This document shows, piece by piece, positions 35,521 to 44,648 of a stretch of 64,000 nucleotides of DNA. The notes under the pieces were generated by a model. That model saw only the letters and a program-made list of their open reading frames with translations. It ran no database searches and was not told the DNA's origin. Numbering within the stretch: the stretch's first letter is position 1; the number at the start of each line of letters is the position of its first letter. The DNA lies in NCBI GenBank assembly GCA_020628545.1, contig JAHDEX010000003.1, positions 54,166 to 118,165 on the forward strand, given 5' to 3'. A program made the translations under genes and the position numbers. This DNA is from Paracoccaceae bacterium. GTDB lineage: Bacteria > Pseudomonadota > Alphaproteobacteria > Rhodobacterales > Rhodobacteraceae.

Positions 35521-38343
35521 ATGTCACTTGATCAACCCAACCTGGATACATCACCGAAAGTCTCGGACGAGGTGCGCAAAACCACCTGCTACATGTGCGC
35601 CTGCCGCTGCGGAATCAACGTGCATATGAAGGGTGGCAAGGTGGCCTACATCGAAGGCAATCGCGACCACCCGGTGAACCAGGGCGTGCTCTGCGCCAAA
35701 GGCAGCGCCGGTATCATGCAGCATAATGCACCATCGCGCTTGCGTGCGCCGATGAAGCGCGTGGGCGAGCGCGGGTCAGGTGAGTTTGAAGAGATCAGCT
35801 GGGACGAAGCACTCAAGATGGCCGTCGATCTGCTCAAGCCGATCAGGGAGAACAACCCAGAGAAACTGGCCTTCTTCACCGGTCGTGACCAATCGCAGTC
35901 GTTCACCGGTTTCTGGGCGCAGGCCTACGGCACCCCCAACTTTGCAGCGCATGGCGGTTTCTGCTCTGTCAACATGGCGGCGGGCGGCATCTACACCATG
36001 GGCGGCGCGTTTTGGGAGTTTGGCCAGCCCGACTGGGACCGCACAAAGATGGTGATGATTTTCGGGGTCGCCGAAGATCACGACAGTAACCCGATCAAGA
36101 TGGGCATTGGCCGCGCGAAAAAGAAAGGCGCGAAGATCATCGGCGTGAACCCGATCCGCACCGGCTACAACGCAGTGGCCGACGAATGGGTTGGCATCAC
36201 CCCCGGCACCGACGGCCTTTACATCCTGTCGATGATCCACTGCCTGATGAAAGCAGGCAAGATTGACCTCGACTACCTGGCCCGTTTCACCAACGCCTCT
36301 TGCCTCGTGAATGAGGACCCGAACAGTGATCAACGCGGTCTTTTGCTGAAAGACAGCGATGGTCAGCCGGTTGTGATCGACCGGAACACCGGCAAACTAG
36401 CGCCTTGGAACGGTCAGGGTGTGGAGCCTGATTTATCCGCCACGTATCGCGATAAGGGCATCACCCACCGCCCGGTCTTCCACCTGATGGCGGACAAATA
36501 TCTGTCTGACGAATACGCGCCGGAGAACGTGGCAGAGCGCGTGGGCATCTCAGCCGAAAACATCCGCAAGATGGCCGCGGACCTGGCGCGTGTGGCATTT
36601 GATGAGGAAATCAGCCTCGACCGTACGTGGACAGACTTCCGCGGCAAAACCCATACCAAGATGGTCGGCCGCCCCGTGTCGTTCCACGCGATGCGCGGAA
36701 TCTCTGCCCACTCCAACGGGTTTCAGACCTGCCGCGCGCTGCATACGTTGCAGATCATCCTCGGTACGGTCGAAACACCCGGCGGCATGCGGTTCAAACC
36801 GCCATATCCAAAACCTGCGACGGCACACCCCAAGCCGCACGGCAAAGTGACCCCCGGCGCTCCGCTCGACGGACCGCATCTCGGTTACGCCCAAGGCCCA
36901 GACGACCTGCTGATTGAAGACGACGGCACGCCAAAGCGGATCGACAAAGCCTATTCGTGGGAGAACCCCATGTCCGCCCACGGGCTGATGCATATGGTAA
37001 TCTCTAACGCCCATGCGGGCACGCCCTATAAGATCGACACGCTGTTTATGTATATGGCGAACATGTCGTGGAACTCCTCCATGAACACGTCGGGCGTGAT
37101 GAAGATGCTGACGGACAAGAATGAGGACGGGTCTTATGTCATCCCGAATATCATCTACTCCGATGCCTACTCGTCAGAGATGGTCGCCTACGCCGACCTG
37201 ATCCTGCCCGACACGACCTATTTGGAACGGCACGACTGTATCTCGCTCCTCGACCGTCCAATTTGCGAGGCTGATGGCGTCGCAGATGCGATCCGCTGGC
37301 CGGTGGTCGAACCTGACCGCGACGTGCGCGGTTTCCAGACGGTGCTATGCCAGCTTGGCGCGATGCTCGACATGCCGGGATTCGTGAACGACGACGGCAG
37401 CGCGAAGTACACAGACTATGCCGACTACATCACCAACCACATCCGCCGTCCTGGCGTCGGCCCCTTGGCTGGGTTCCGCGGAAATGGGGATGACCATGGC
37501 CGTGGCGACGTGAATCCCAACCAGCTTGACCGCTACATCGAAAACGGTGGTTTCTGGATCGAACATGTTCCTGACGACTGCGCCTACTACAAACCCTTCA
37601 ACACCGCCTATCAGGAATGGGCAGTGAAGATGGGCTTCTATGATGTGGTCCAGCCCTATATCTTCCAGCTCTACGTGGAACCGCTGCGCAAGTTCCAACT
37701 CGCCGCCGAAGGCGTGGGCGACCGTCAACCGCCAGAACATTTGCGCGAACGTCTGAAGCGAACCATGGACCCGCTACCGATCTGGTACGCACCGTTCGAA
37801 GACGGGCATGTCGACCCGGAAGAGTTTCCGGTTCACGCCCTTACCCAACGACCCATGGCAATGTACCACTCCTGGGGCACGCAGAACGCGTGGCTGCGCC
37901 AGATCCATGGGCACAACCCGCTCTATGTTCCCACCAAGATCTGGGAGGAGAACGGCTTTGAAGAGGGCGATTGGGCGAAAGTGACCTCCGCACATGGCGA
38001 AATCGTTGTGCCGGTCGCGCATCAGGCCTCGCTCAACGCAAACACCGTCTGGACCTGGAACGCGATCGGCAAGCGCAAGGGTGCCTGGGCGCTCGACGAA
38101 GGCGCGCCGGAGGCCACCAAAGGGTTTCTGTTAAACCACCTGATCCACGAATTGTTGCCACCTAAAGGCGACGGGATGCGCTGGGCCAACTCCGACCCGA
38201 TCACCGGTCAGGCGGCGTGGTTCGACCTGCGCGTGAAGATCAGCAAGTCGGACGTACCGAATGAGGCACAACCCGCGATCCCGCCGATCAAATCACCAGT
38301 CGGCAAAGGCCCTGGCAAACTGACTTGGAAGGTGGGGTCGTGA
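35521..38343 (+). CDS. soeA: sulfite dehydrogenase (quinone) molybdopterin subunit SoeA
   Basis: The 940-residue protein is a DMSO-reductase-family molybdoenzyme. An N-terminal [4Fe-4S] site is visible (CYMCACRCG ... GVLCAKG), followed by the molybdopterin domains (VMIFGVAEDHDSNPIKMGIG, AYSSEMVAYADLILPDTTYLE) and a C-terminal dinucleotide-binding domain (RPMAMYHSWGTQNAWLRQIHGHNP). There is no Tat signal, which fits the cytoplasmic location of SoeABC and argues against a periplasmic reductase. The reaction is sulfite to sulfate. I use ATG 35521 rather than 35518, as AAAGGA is better spaced for it. Confidence 0.92.
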   Translation: MSLDQPNLDTSPKVSDEVRKTTCYMCACRCGINVHMKGGKVAYIEGNRDHPVNQGVLCAKGSAGIMQHNAPSRLRAPMKRVGERGSGEFEEISWDEALKMAVDLLKPIRENNPEKLAFFTGRDQSQSFTGFWAQAYGTPNFAAHGGFCSVNMAAGGIYTMGGAFWEFGQPDWDRTKMVMIFGVAEDHDSNPIKMGIGRAKKKGAKIIGVNPIRTGYNAVADEWVGITPGTDGLYILSMIHCLMKAGKIDLDYLARFTNASCLVNEDPNSDQRGLLLKDSDGQPVVIDRNTGKLAPWNGQGVEPDLSATYRDKGITHRPVFHLMADKYLSDEYAPENVAERVGISAENIRKMAADLARVAFDEEISLDRTWTDFRGKTHTKMVGRPVSFHAMRGISAHSNGFQTCRALHTLQIILGTVETPGGMRFKPPYPKPATAHPKPHGKVTPGAPLDGPHLGYAQGPDDLLIEDDGTPKRIDKAYSWENPMSAHGLMHMVISNAHAGTPYKIDTLFMYMANMSWNSSMNTSGVMKMLTDKNEDGSYVIPNIIYSDAYSSEMVAYADLILPDTTYLERHDCISLLDRPICEADGVADAIRWPVVEPDRDVRGFQTVLCQLGAMLDMPGFVNDDGSAKYTDYADYITNHIRRPGVGPLAGFRGNGDDHGRGDVNPNQLDRYIENGGFWIEHVPDDCAYYKPFNTAYQEWAVKMGFYDVVQPYIFQLYVEPLRKFQLAAEGVGDRQPPEHLRERLKRTMDPLPIWYAPFEDGHVDPEEFPVHALTQRPMAMYHSWGTQNAWLRQIHGHNPLYVPTKIWEENGFEEGDWAKVTSAHGEIVVPVAHQASLNANTVWTWNAIGKRKGAWALDEGAPEATKGFLLNHLIHELLPPKGDGMRWANSDPITGQAAWFDLRVKISKSDVPNEAQPAIPPIKSPVGKGPGKLTWKVGS

Positions 38344-38456
38344 TGAGTTTCGCCTTCGCCTCCGTCGCGGCAATCGCGACCATCCTTATTTACGGTGCGC
38401 GCCAAGTGCACAGCCAGTGCATGCCTTGTGCACAGCCAATTCGAGGGCCAAAATGA
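38343..38456 (+). CDS. 37-aa membrane mini-protein encoded between soeA and soeB
   Basis: This ORF is not in the supplied track. It opens with TGATG (its A is the last base of the soeA stop) and closes with ATGA overlapping the soeB start, so it is fitted exactly between the two genes. The product MSFAFASVAAIATILIYGAR... has one hydrophobic helix (residues 3-19) followed by a short polar tail containing CMPC. No strong ribosome site is needed because of the coupling. I do not recognise it. It could be a small subunit or assembly factor for SoeABC, or merely a spacer that keeps ribosomes moving. Confidence 0.6.
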   Translation: MSFAFASVAAIATILIYGARQVHSQCMPCAQPIRGPK

Positions 38457-39232
38457 CCCAGCTACCATCTTCAACCCAAAAGAAACTCGGCCTCGTGATC
38501 GACCTGGACACCTGCGTGGGTTGCCATGCATGTGTGATCTCCTGCAAAGGCTGGAATACCGAAAACTACGGCGCACCACTGTCGGATCAGGACCCTTATG
38601 GGGCCAACCCAACGGGCACATTCCTAAACCGCGTGCATTCTTATGAGGTGCAGCCACCAAACCTGAAAGACGGGTCAAAAGCCGCCGCTCAGCTGATCCA
38701 CTTTCCGAAATCCTGCCTGCATTGCGAAGACGCACCTTGCGTGACCGTCTGCCCCACCGGGGCCAGCTACAAGCGGCAGGAAGACGGGATCGTGCTCGTC
38801 AATGAAAGCGACTGTATCGGCTGCGGCCTGTGCGCCTGGGCCTGCCCCTATGGCGCGCGGGAACTCGACGCCGATGAAGGCGTGATGAAGAAATGCACCC
38901 TCTGCGTGGACCGCATTTATAACGAAAACCTACCCGAAGAAGACCGCCAGCCTGCCTGCGTGCGGACCTGCCCGGCTGAGGCGCGGCACTTTGGCGACTT
39001 CGCTGATCCAGAAAGCAACGTTTCCATCCTCACAGCAGAACGCGGCGGGATGGACCTGATGCCGGAACAAGGTACCAAGCCGGTAAACAAATACTTGCCC
39101 CCGCGCCCCAAGGACGAAGCTCCTGAATTCGATGTGCTCGCCCCCTACCTTGAACCCATCGCACAAGACGCAAAAGGCTTTGTCGGCTGGCTCGACAAAA
39201 CGCTGTCTGCCATGCCCAGAGGAGCAAAGTAA
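38453..39232 (+). CDS. soeB: sulfite dehydrogenase iron-sulfur subunit SoeB
   Basis: The 259-residue ferredoxin-like subunit has four cysteine clusters for four [4Fe-4S] centres: CVGCHACVISCKG, CLHCEDAPCVTVCPTGA, CIGCGLCAWACPYGAR and CTLCVDRIY ... CVRTCPAEARHFGD. It passes electrons from SoeA to the membrane subunit. The start is ATG 38453, 12 codons inside the track ORF, preceded by GAGGG and overlapping the 37-codon ORF as ATGA. It overlaps soeC by TAATG. Confidence 0.94.
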   Translation: MTQLPSSTQKKLGLVIDLDTCVGCHACVISCKGWNTENYGAPLSDQDPYGANPTGTFLNRVHSYEVQPPNLKDGSKAAAQLIHFPKSCLHCEDAPCVTVCPTGASYKRQEDGIVLVNESDCIGCGLCAWACPYGARELDADEGVMKKCTLCVDRIYNENLPEEDRQPACVRTCPAEARHFGDFADPESNVSILTAERGGMDLMPEQGTKPVNKYLPPRPKDEAPEFDVLAPYLEPIAQDAKGFVGWLDKTLSAMPRGAK

Positions 39233-40101
39233 TGCATCCCGCACCATCCGTTATCATCTTCACGACCTTCTCGGGCCTTGGGTTCGGTCTATTATTCTGG
39301 CTTGGCCTCGGCGCGATCAAACCCATGGGCTGGGGCGCATTCCTGTGGTTTTTCATCGCCTACGCGATGGCCGTTGGCGGTCTGATCGCCTCCACCTTCC
39401 ACCTCGGCCACCCGGAGCGGGCGATCAAAGCCTTCTCCCAATGGCAGACGTCCTGGTTGTCGCGTGAGGGGATTGCTGCCGTCTTCACGCTCGTTGTCAT
39501 GGGCATCTATGCGCTTGGCGCGCTGTTTGGCGTGCATATGGGTTTCACCGGCTTCATCGGTGCCATTGGGTGCCTGGCAACGGTTTTCACGACGTCGATG
39601 ATCTACGCCCAGTTGAAAACCGTGCCGCGCTGGCGGCATTGGTCCACACCGGCCATGTTCCTGCTTTTGTCCATTGGCGGCGGTGCCTTGTTTGCGGGAC
39701 AAGTCACAGTTGCAATCGTGCTGCTGCTGATCGCAGCGGTGATGCAGTATTTCGCCTGGATGTCAGGTGATGGGCGGCTGAGCCATAGCGGAACGAACCT
39801 GAAAACAGCGACCGGGCTGGGTACCATTGGTGAGGTCCGCGCGTTTGAACCGCCGCACACGGGCACTAACTATCTTCTGAAGGAGTTTGTGCATGTGGTT
39901 GGCCGCAAGCATTCTGCCAAGCTGCGCCAGATCACGCTGGGCCTTGCGTTTCTCGCGCCTATCCTGTTGCTGCTATTGCCGTTCAACCACTTCTTTGCGC
40001 TGCTCGCTGTGCTTTGCCATGTGGCAGGAGTATTGACGCTCCGCTGGCTCTTCTTTGCAGAGGCTGAGCACGTCGTCGGGCTCTATTACGGCAAGCGCTG
40101 A
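39232..40101 (+). CDS. soeC: sulfite dehydrogenase membrane anchor SoeC (DmsC family)
   Basis: The 289-residue protein is hydrophobic throughout, with about eight helices, and belongs to the DmsC-type quinone-reacting anchors (HPAPSVIIFTTFSGLGFGLLFWLGLG; STFHLGHPERAIKAFSQWQTSWLSREG is the conserved signature of the family). It hands electrons from SoeB to the quinone pool. It is the last gene of the sulfonate run and is followed by a hairpin. The next gene is convergent. Confidence 0.93.
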   Translation: MHPAPSVIIFTTFSGLGFGLLFWLGLGAIKPMGWGAFLWFFIAYAMAVGGLIASTFHLGHPERAIKAFSQWQTSWLSREGIAAVFTLVVMGIYALGALFGVHMGFTGFIGAIGCLATVFTTSMIYAQLKTVPRWRHWSTPAMFLLLSIGGGALFAGQVTVAIVLLLIAAVMQYFAWMSGDGRLSHSGTNLKTATGLGTIGEVRAFEPPHTGTNYLLKEFVHVVGRKHSAKLRQITLGLAFLAPILLLLLPFNHFFALLAVLCHVAGVLTLRWLFFAEAEHVVGLYYGKR

Positions 40102-40133
40102 CCAAAACGACGCTTTCGGATTCGAACAAGAAG

Positions 40134-40166
40134 CACGTCGCGAAAAACCCGCGACGCGCAATTTTC
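40134..40166. terminator. terminator between soeC and the convergent gene
   Basis: CGTCGCG (40136-40142) and CGCGACG (40150-40156) form a perfect 7-bp stem with the loop AAAAACC, followed by CGCAATTTTCT. It lies between two converging genes and may serve both strands, although the minus strand has no T run directly after the stem. Confidence 0.6.
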
Positions 40167-40181
40167 TAAGGAGTCAGTTTT

Positions 40182-43100
40182 CTAGACGAAGAGATCGTCG
40201 TAGGTGCCGGCGAACAAGCCAACATTGTCAAGCAGCGGACCGTTGCCATCAGACGCACCCGCAACTGTGCTTTCGCGAAAGACGAGTTCGTCAACGCCGC
40301 CAGTGCCAGTCACTTCTGCATAAAACGTTGTCCATTCCCCGTCCTGTTGACCCTTGTAGCCTTCTGCGCGGATCAATAATCCGTTCCACTCCACGTAAAG
40401 TGTCTCACTCTCACCATCGCGGTCGCCCCGGCGGGCCTGCATATCGAATGCCAATGTATAAACCTGGTCTTCGACGGTGTTAATCTCTTGCGAAATGCCA
40501 TCGACTTCCCCGGCACGTCTGTAGTCAATCTCCATCAGCGTTTCGCCGTCGGAAGCCTCAGTACCGTTGTGGCCGCTGTCCCAGAACTCGAGCCGCTCAC
40601 CATTCAGAGAGGTCCAGCCATCGACGGTTCCGGGATCGACATTTGTCCACCTGTTGTCGGCGACAGAAACGGACTCGAAAGAGCCGTTTGTAAGCAGGTT
40701 TACGGGTTCTGGTGTCGGGCCATTGTCTGCGCGTCCTTTGAGTGAGACGTTGTCAATCAGTGGCCCAAAGCCATCAGACGCGCCCTCCCGAAACACGATG
40801 CGGTCCGTGCCGCCAGTGCCAACAACCGTTACGCTGACGCTGGTCCAAGAAGCGTTGCTATCGGCATTGAAACCGTCCGCCTGCAGAAGCTGCCCGTTCC
40901 ATTCCACATAAAGCGTTTCGCTTCCGCTTGCGGCGTCGCTGCGCCGCGCGCGCATGTCGAAAGTTAGCGTGTAAACCTCGCCTGCAATCGTTTCGACGTC
41001 TTGATAGATACCATCAATTTCTCCGGCGCGGTTGTAGTCAAGTTCTGCAAGCGTCTCACCGTCTGACGCCGTCACGCCGGAATGACCGCTATCCCAGAAT
41101 TCTAGTCGCTCACCATTCAGGGACTTCCAGCCTGCTACTTCGCTGTCATCCACGTGGACCCAGCCTCCGTCGCGTACTGACAACGCCTCAAAGGAGCCAT
41201 TCACCAGCAGTTCTTCAGTTGGTGTTGGAAGAAAGATCTCAACTTCAGCCAGCGAGATCGAAGCGTCCTGGCTTTCAAGCTGAATGCGAACGTAGCGGCC
41301 TGTCACCCCTTCGTCGGTGTTGAGATTTTCGATCGCCCCTGCGGTGCCGGGGTTATGAAAGCTCCAGACACCGGGATCGGTGAGCGCGGCGCTGAGATTG
41401 CCGGAGTTGAACGGCACGTCAGAAACGAGGATCCAGTAATTGCTGATTGCAGCGCCTGTTTCGGTGTGCACACGGATCTGTCCAATGTCTTGGATGCCTC
41501 CAAGATCGACCTCCCACAAAGGTGTGCGTGTCACCACAGTTTTGGAGACAGACGCCGCAGTAAAGTCGGGTGCCGTGTTGCCATCAACAGCGCGTGACGC
41601 GAGCCCACCATCTGCTGTGCCCGATTGCGTTGTTGGACGACCCAAAGCCAAATTCGCGCCCTGTGACGCGTCAGAGACCACATCAACCTCAAAGGTCTTT
41701 GTGTCACTTCCGCCGTTTCCGTCTGTCACTGTCAACGTAACGTCATTCCTGCCGGGGGTCGTAAATGTGTTTTCGACGATAGCACCGGTGGCGTCAGTCA
41801 CCCCGTCACCATCAAAGTCCCAGGCAAAGGACAAGTCGTCACCATCTGCATCCGACGATTCTGTGGCGTCGAACCGGACATCGATCATGTTAAGACCCGC
41901 AGTACGGGACGCAACGCCGTCTGCAACAGGGTCAGCATTCGGCTGCGTCGGTTCGCCTTGTGAGACGATGCGCGATAGCTCCCCGGTAAAGAGGTTCAAC
42001 ATCCAAAGGTTACCGTCCGATCCCATCTGAATGTCGACGACACCACGGTAGGCGCCTGGCTCTCCAAACTCTTCATAATTTCCGCTTTGGTCTGCTGTGT
42101 AGATGATCCCCTGGTTAACGTTCGCGAAAAAATAGCGGCCATCATAGAAATCGGGATAAGTATCACCTCGATAGACAGCGCCGCCCAAAATTGAGTCGCC
42201 GCCACCCGCGTTGGTATGTGGCAGTTCGATAAAGGCGCTTTGATAGACAAAATCGATTGGCGGGTTTGGGTTGTGACCGGTCTGATTGTCGCCCTGATAG
42301 TAGGGCCAACCATAGTTTGGCAGGGTTGAGCCGTCGGCCCGCATCACGTTGATTTCTTCTGGGCCCCCGTCGGTGACCTCCCCCATATAGACGTCACCCG
42401 TTTCTCGATCGACGGTGATCTTCCAAGAGTTCCGAACTCCTGTCGCCCAGACGCGAGACGCGGTACCACCCGGATCCGTTGGATCGTAGTAAGGGTTGTC
42501 TTCGATGCCCTCAAAAGTCTCTCTATCGATACGGAAGAGTTTGCCCTGGACTGAATCCGGGTCTTGGGACGCAAGTCGCAGGTCGTTCCGGAAGCCACCG
42601 TCGCCCCACGTATAGATCAGATTCCCGTCATTATCGAAATCCACGTCACCCACCGCATGGGTCGCATGCGACATTTCATGACCATCCTGGATCACGACGC
42701 GCGTCGATAGGTCTGCGACGTTCGGGTTGTCCTCTGACGCGGTAATGCGGATCAGACGACCGCTCGCCGCGGAATTGAAGTTTGGCTCGTCCGGGTTTTC
42801 GGGGTTAATCTCCACCACGTACTGCAAGTAAACGTGGCCGTTTGTTTCAAACTCGGGGTCGAGAGCAATACCCATCAAGCCACGGTCGTGATGTGAATTC
42901 ACCTCTTCATTGATATCGATGAATTCGCTGACGATCTGACCGTTTTCAATGACTTTGACGCGGCCCGCTTTTTCGGTCACGAAGATGCGTCCGTCAGGCG
43001 CCTCAACAAATGCAATCGGCTGATCGAGACCTGCGACAATGGTTTCTGTGGTGAACGGCGGCACCTCCGGTTCCGGAAGGTCCACCACACCCTCAAACAA

Positions 43101-43595
43101 GCGAACATGATCGAGGAGAGGACCAAAGCCCGTCGAACCGCCTGCCGCCTCACTTTCCCGGAATGTCAGACGGTCGAGACCGCCGGTGCCTGTCACTTGG
43201 ACAGCGACGGTCGTCCACGAAAAAGCAGTAGGTGGCGTAAAACCATCGATTTCTACCGAGACGCCGTTCCATTCGACAATCAGCCGGTTGTCTTCGCCAT
43301 CCAGACTCCCGCGTCCCTGAATATCGAACATAAGCGTATAGGTTTCGCCAGCCTGAGTCTGCACATCTTGATAGATGCCATCAGTTGGACCGGCCCCCAG
43401 GTGGTCGATTTCAATGTGCCGCTCGCCATCGGACGATGGCGTTCCGGCGTGGCCACTGTCCCATGCCTCGATCTGGGTACCATTGATCGTGCCCCAGCCT
43501 TCAACATCGGACGCTTCAACTGCGCGAAACGCGCCTGCACCCACTTCGATCGTTTCAAACGACCCATTCACCAACAGATTGACAGCACCATCCAT
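40182..43595 (-). CDS. large multidomain sugar-dehydrogenase-like protein (GSDH, PKD, F5/8-C, carbohydrate-binding repeats)
   Basis: The 1137-residue protein contains, in order: a DUF642/CBM-like jelly-roll domain (about 1-165, NLLVNGSFE ... VEWNG), a soluble-aldose-dehydrogenase-like beta-propeller (about 185-545, LDQPIAFVEAPDGRIFVTEKAGRV, SHHDRGLMGIALDPEF), a PKD domain (about 560-645, FAWDFDGDGVTDATG), an F5/8 type C discoidin domain (about 655-800), and two more copies of the first domain that are closely alike (SLNGERLEFWDSGH in both). No signal peptide is present, and the C-terminus ends in an acidic and hydrophobic tail (TYDDLFV), suggesting type I secretion. I use ATG 43595; the track's GTG 43607 is four codons earlier. 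Confidence 0.8.
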   Translation of the reverse strand: MDGAVNLLVNGSFETIEVGAGAFRAVEASDVEGWGTINGTQIEAWDSGHAGTPSSDGERHIEIDHLGAGPTDGIYQDVQTQAGETYTLMFDIQGRGSLDGEDNRLIVEWNGVSVEIDGFTPPTAFSWTTVAVQVTGTGGLDRLTFRESEAAGGSTGFGPLLDHVRLFEGVVDLPEPEVPPFTTETIVAGLDQPIAFVEAPDGRIFVTEKAGRVKVIENGQIVSEFIDINEEVNSHHDRGLMGIALDPEFETNGHVYLQYVVEINPENPDEPNFNSAASGRLIRITASEDNPNVADLSTRVVIQDGHEMSHATHAVGDVDFDNDGNLIYTWGDGGFRNDLRLASQDPDSVQGKLFRIDRETFEGIEDNPYYDPTDPGGTASRVWATGVRNSWKITVDRETGDVYMGEVTDGGPEEINVMRADGSTLPNYGWPYYQGDNQTGHNPNPPIDFVYQSAFIELPHTNAGGGDSILGGAVYRGDTYPDFYDGRYFFANVNQGIIYTADQSGNYEEFGEPGAYRGVVDIQMGSDGNLWMLNLFTGELSRIVSQGEPTQPNADPVADGVASRTAGLNMIDVRFDATESSDADGDDLSFAWDFDGDGVTDATGAIVENTFTTPGRNDVTLTVTDGNGGSDTKTFEVDVVSDASQGANLALGRPTTQSGTADGGLASRAVDGNTAPDFTAASVSKTVVTRTPLWEVDLGGIQDIGQIRVHTETGAAISNYWILVSDVPFNSGNLSAALTDPGVWSFHNPGTAGAIENLNTDEGVTGRYVRIQLESQDASISLAEVEIFLPTPTEELLVNGSFEALSVRDGGWVHVDDSEVAGWKSLNGERLEFWDSGHSGVTASDGETLAELDYNRAGEIDGIYQDVETIAGEVYTLTFDMRARRSDAASGSETLYVEWNGQLLQADGFNADSNASWTSVSVTVVGTGGTDRIVFREGASDGFGPLIDNVSLKGRADNGPTPEPVNLLTNGSFESVSVADNRWTNVDPGTVDGWTSLNGERLEFWDSGHNGTEASDGETLMEIDYRRAGEVDGISQEINTVEDQVYTLAFDMQARRGDRDGESETLYVEWNGLLIRAEGYKGQQDGEWTTFYAEVTGTGGVDELVFRESTVAGASDGNGPLLDNVGLFAGTYDDLFV

Positions 43596-43645
43596 CACAC
43601 ACCCCACAACTGGCTAACGAAGCGTCAACATCGACACCGCAGCTT

Positions 43646-43674
43646 TAGTAAGCACCACCCAAAAACGAAGACAA
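43646..43674 (-). promoter_or_regulatory. candidate sigma-70 promoter of the multidomain gene
   Basis: On the minus strand TTGTCT (43674-43669), a 17-base spacer and TTACTA (43651-43646) form a plausible promoter, with transcription starting about 44 bp before ATG 43595. The rest of the 212-bp gap to the IclR gene shows only a weak 5-bp hairpin (AGGTC/GACCT at 43791-43804) just after the IclR stop. Confidence 0.45.
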
Positions 43675-43807
43675 GCGCGGACAACCTCGAGGTGAAATTG
43701 CGACAAAAATGGGGCATGACTGTCGTCGTTGCGGCGACAATCAGTGGGGGTTTACCGCGCATGTTTCTGGCTTTTGGGGAATAGTCAGAAAGGTCTGCGG
43801 ACCTGTT

Positions 43808-44590
43808 CTAGCCCTCGTCCCGGATATGCCAGTTCGCGGCATCGTGGGCGATGTCGCGGGCGGTTTGCTGAAGCATCGGCGCGAGTTTTTCGAGCTTGTC
43901 GAGCGTTTGTCGTTCCGTCGTGCTAGTCACGGATAATGCACCGAGGGGTCGCCCCTTTTCTGTAAGGATCGGCACTGCAATGCAGATGATCCCCGGCTCA
44001 TGCTCCTCGCGATCAAAGCCGTAACCGCGCGCCACAATGTTATCGAGCTCTTCCATCAACATGTCAGGCGTCGTCAGCGTTTCATCTGTGAAACGGTGAA
44101 ATGATTGTTGGTCGATCAGCCGCTGCAAATCCGGCTCTTGTGTGAACGCGAGCATCACTTTGCCAACGCCAGTACAATAAGCCGGTCCAACCTTTCCCGC
44201 CTGACTGTACATCTGCACCGGCTGCACCGCGTTGCGTTTATCGAGATAAAGTACCTGCGCGTTGTCCAGCTGTGCCAGGTGAACCGTTTCTCCGACTTCT
44301 GCGCTCAACTCATCCATGTAGGGCCGCGCAACAGGGGCGAGCGTTGATTGCGCCCAGGCCGCATGCGCTAAGCGCACCAGACGCACTCCGGGAGAGTAAG
44401 TCTGCCGATCAGGGTCGTAAGACAGCATCCCCTGATTCGTGAGGGTCTGGACAAAACGATACAGCGTGGGTTTCGGATAAGCGGACTGCGCAAGGATTTC
44501 ACCGAAGCGCACCGGTTGACCAAAAGCCGCAACTTGATCCAATACAGCAAGCGCTTTACCTACGGTGCCGTCTTCCTTGTCCCGCGTCAT
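43808..44590 (-). CDS. IclR family transcriptional regulator of galactoside genes
   Basis: The 260-residue protein has an N-terminal winged helix (VGKALAVLDQVAAFGQPVRFGEILAQSAYPKPTLYRFVQTL) and the C-terminal IclR effector domain (ARPYMDELSAEVGETVHLAQLDNAQVLYLDKR, GPAYCTGVGKVMLAF). It is divergent from the alpha-galactosidase gene across 128 bp that hold direct repeats, so it most likely controls the galactoside operon; KDGal-type sugar acids or galactonate are possible effectors by analogy with other IclR proteins. AAGGGGAACA precedes the ATG. Confidence 0.9.
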   Translation of the reverse strand: MTRDKEDGTVGKALAVLDQVAAFGQPVRFGEILAQSAYPKPTLYRFVQTLTNQGMLSYDPDRQTYSPGVRLVRLAHAAWAQSTLAPVARPYMDELSAEVGETVHLAQLDNAQVLYLDKRNAVQPVQMYSQAGKVGPAYCTGVGKVMLAFTQEPDLQRLIDQQSFHRFTDETLTTPDMLMEELDNIVARGYGFDREEHEPGIICIAVPILTEKGRPLGALSVTSTTERQTLDKLEKLAPMLQQTARDIAHDAANWHIRDEG

Positions 44591-44617
44591 TGTTCCCCTT
44601 TTCCCGCGCAGTCCGTG

Positions 44618-44648
44618 TTGACATTGCAGCGGGTTCTTCGCTTAGTAT
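44618..44648 (+). promoter_or_regulatory. candidate sigma-70 promoter of the galactoside operon
   Basis: TTGACA at 44618-44623 is a consensus -35 box. At 18 or 19 bases distance lie TTAGTA (44642) and TAGTAT (44643), acceptable -10 boxes. Transcription would start around 44655, inside the repeats at 44651-44687, so a protein bound there could block it. Confidence 0.5.
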
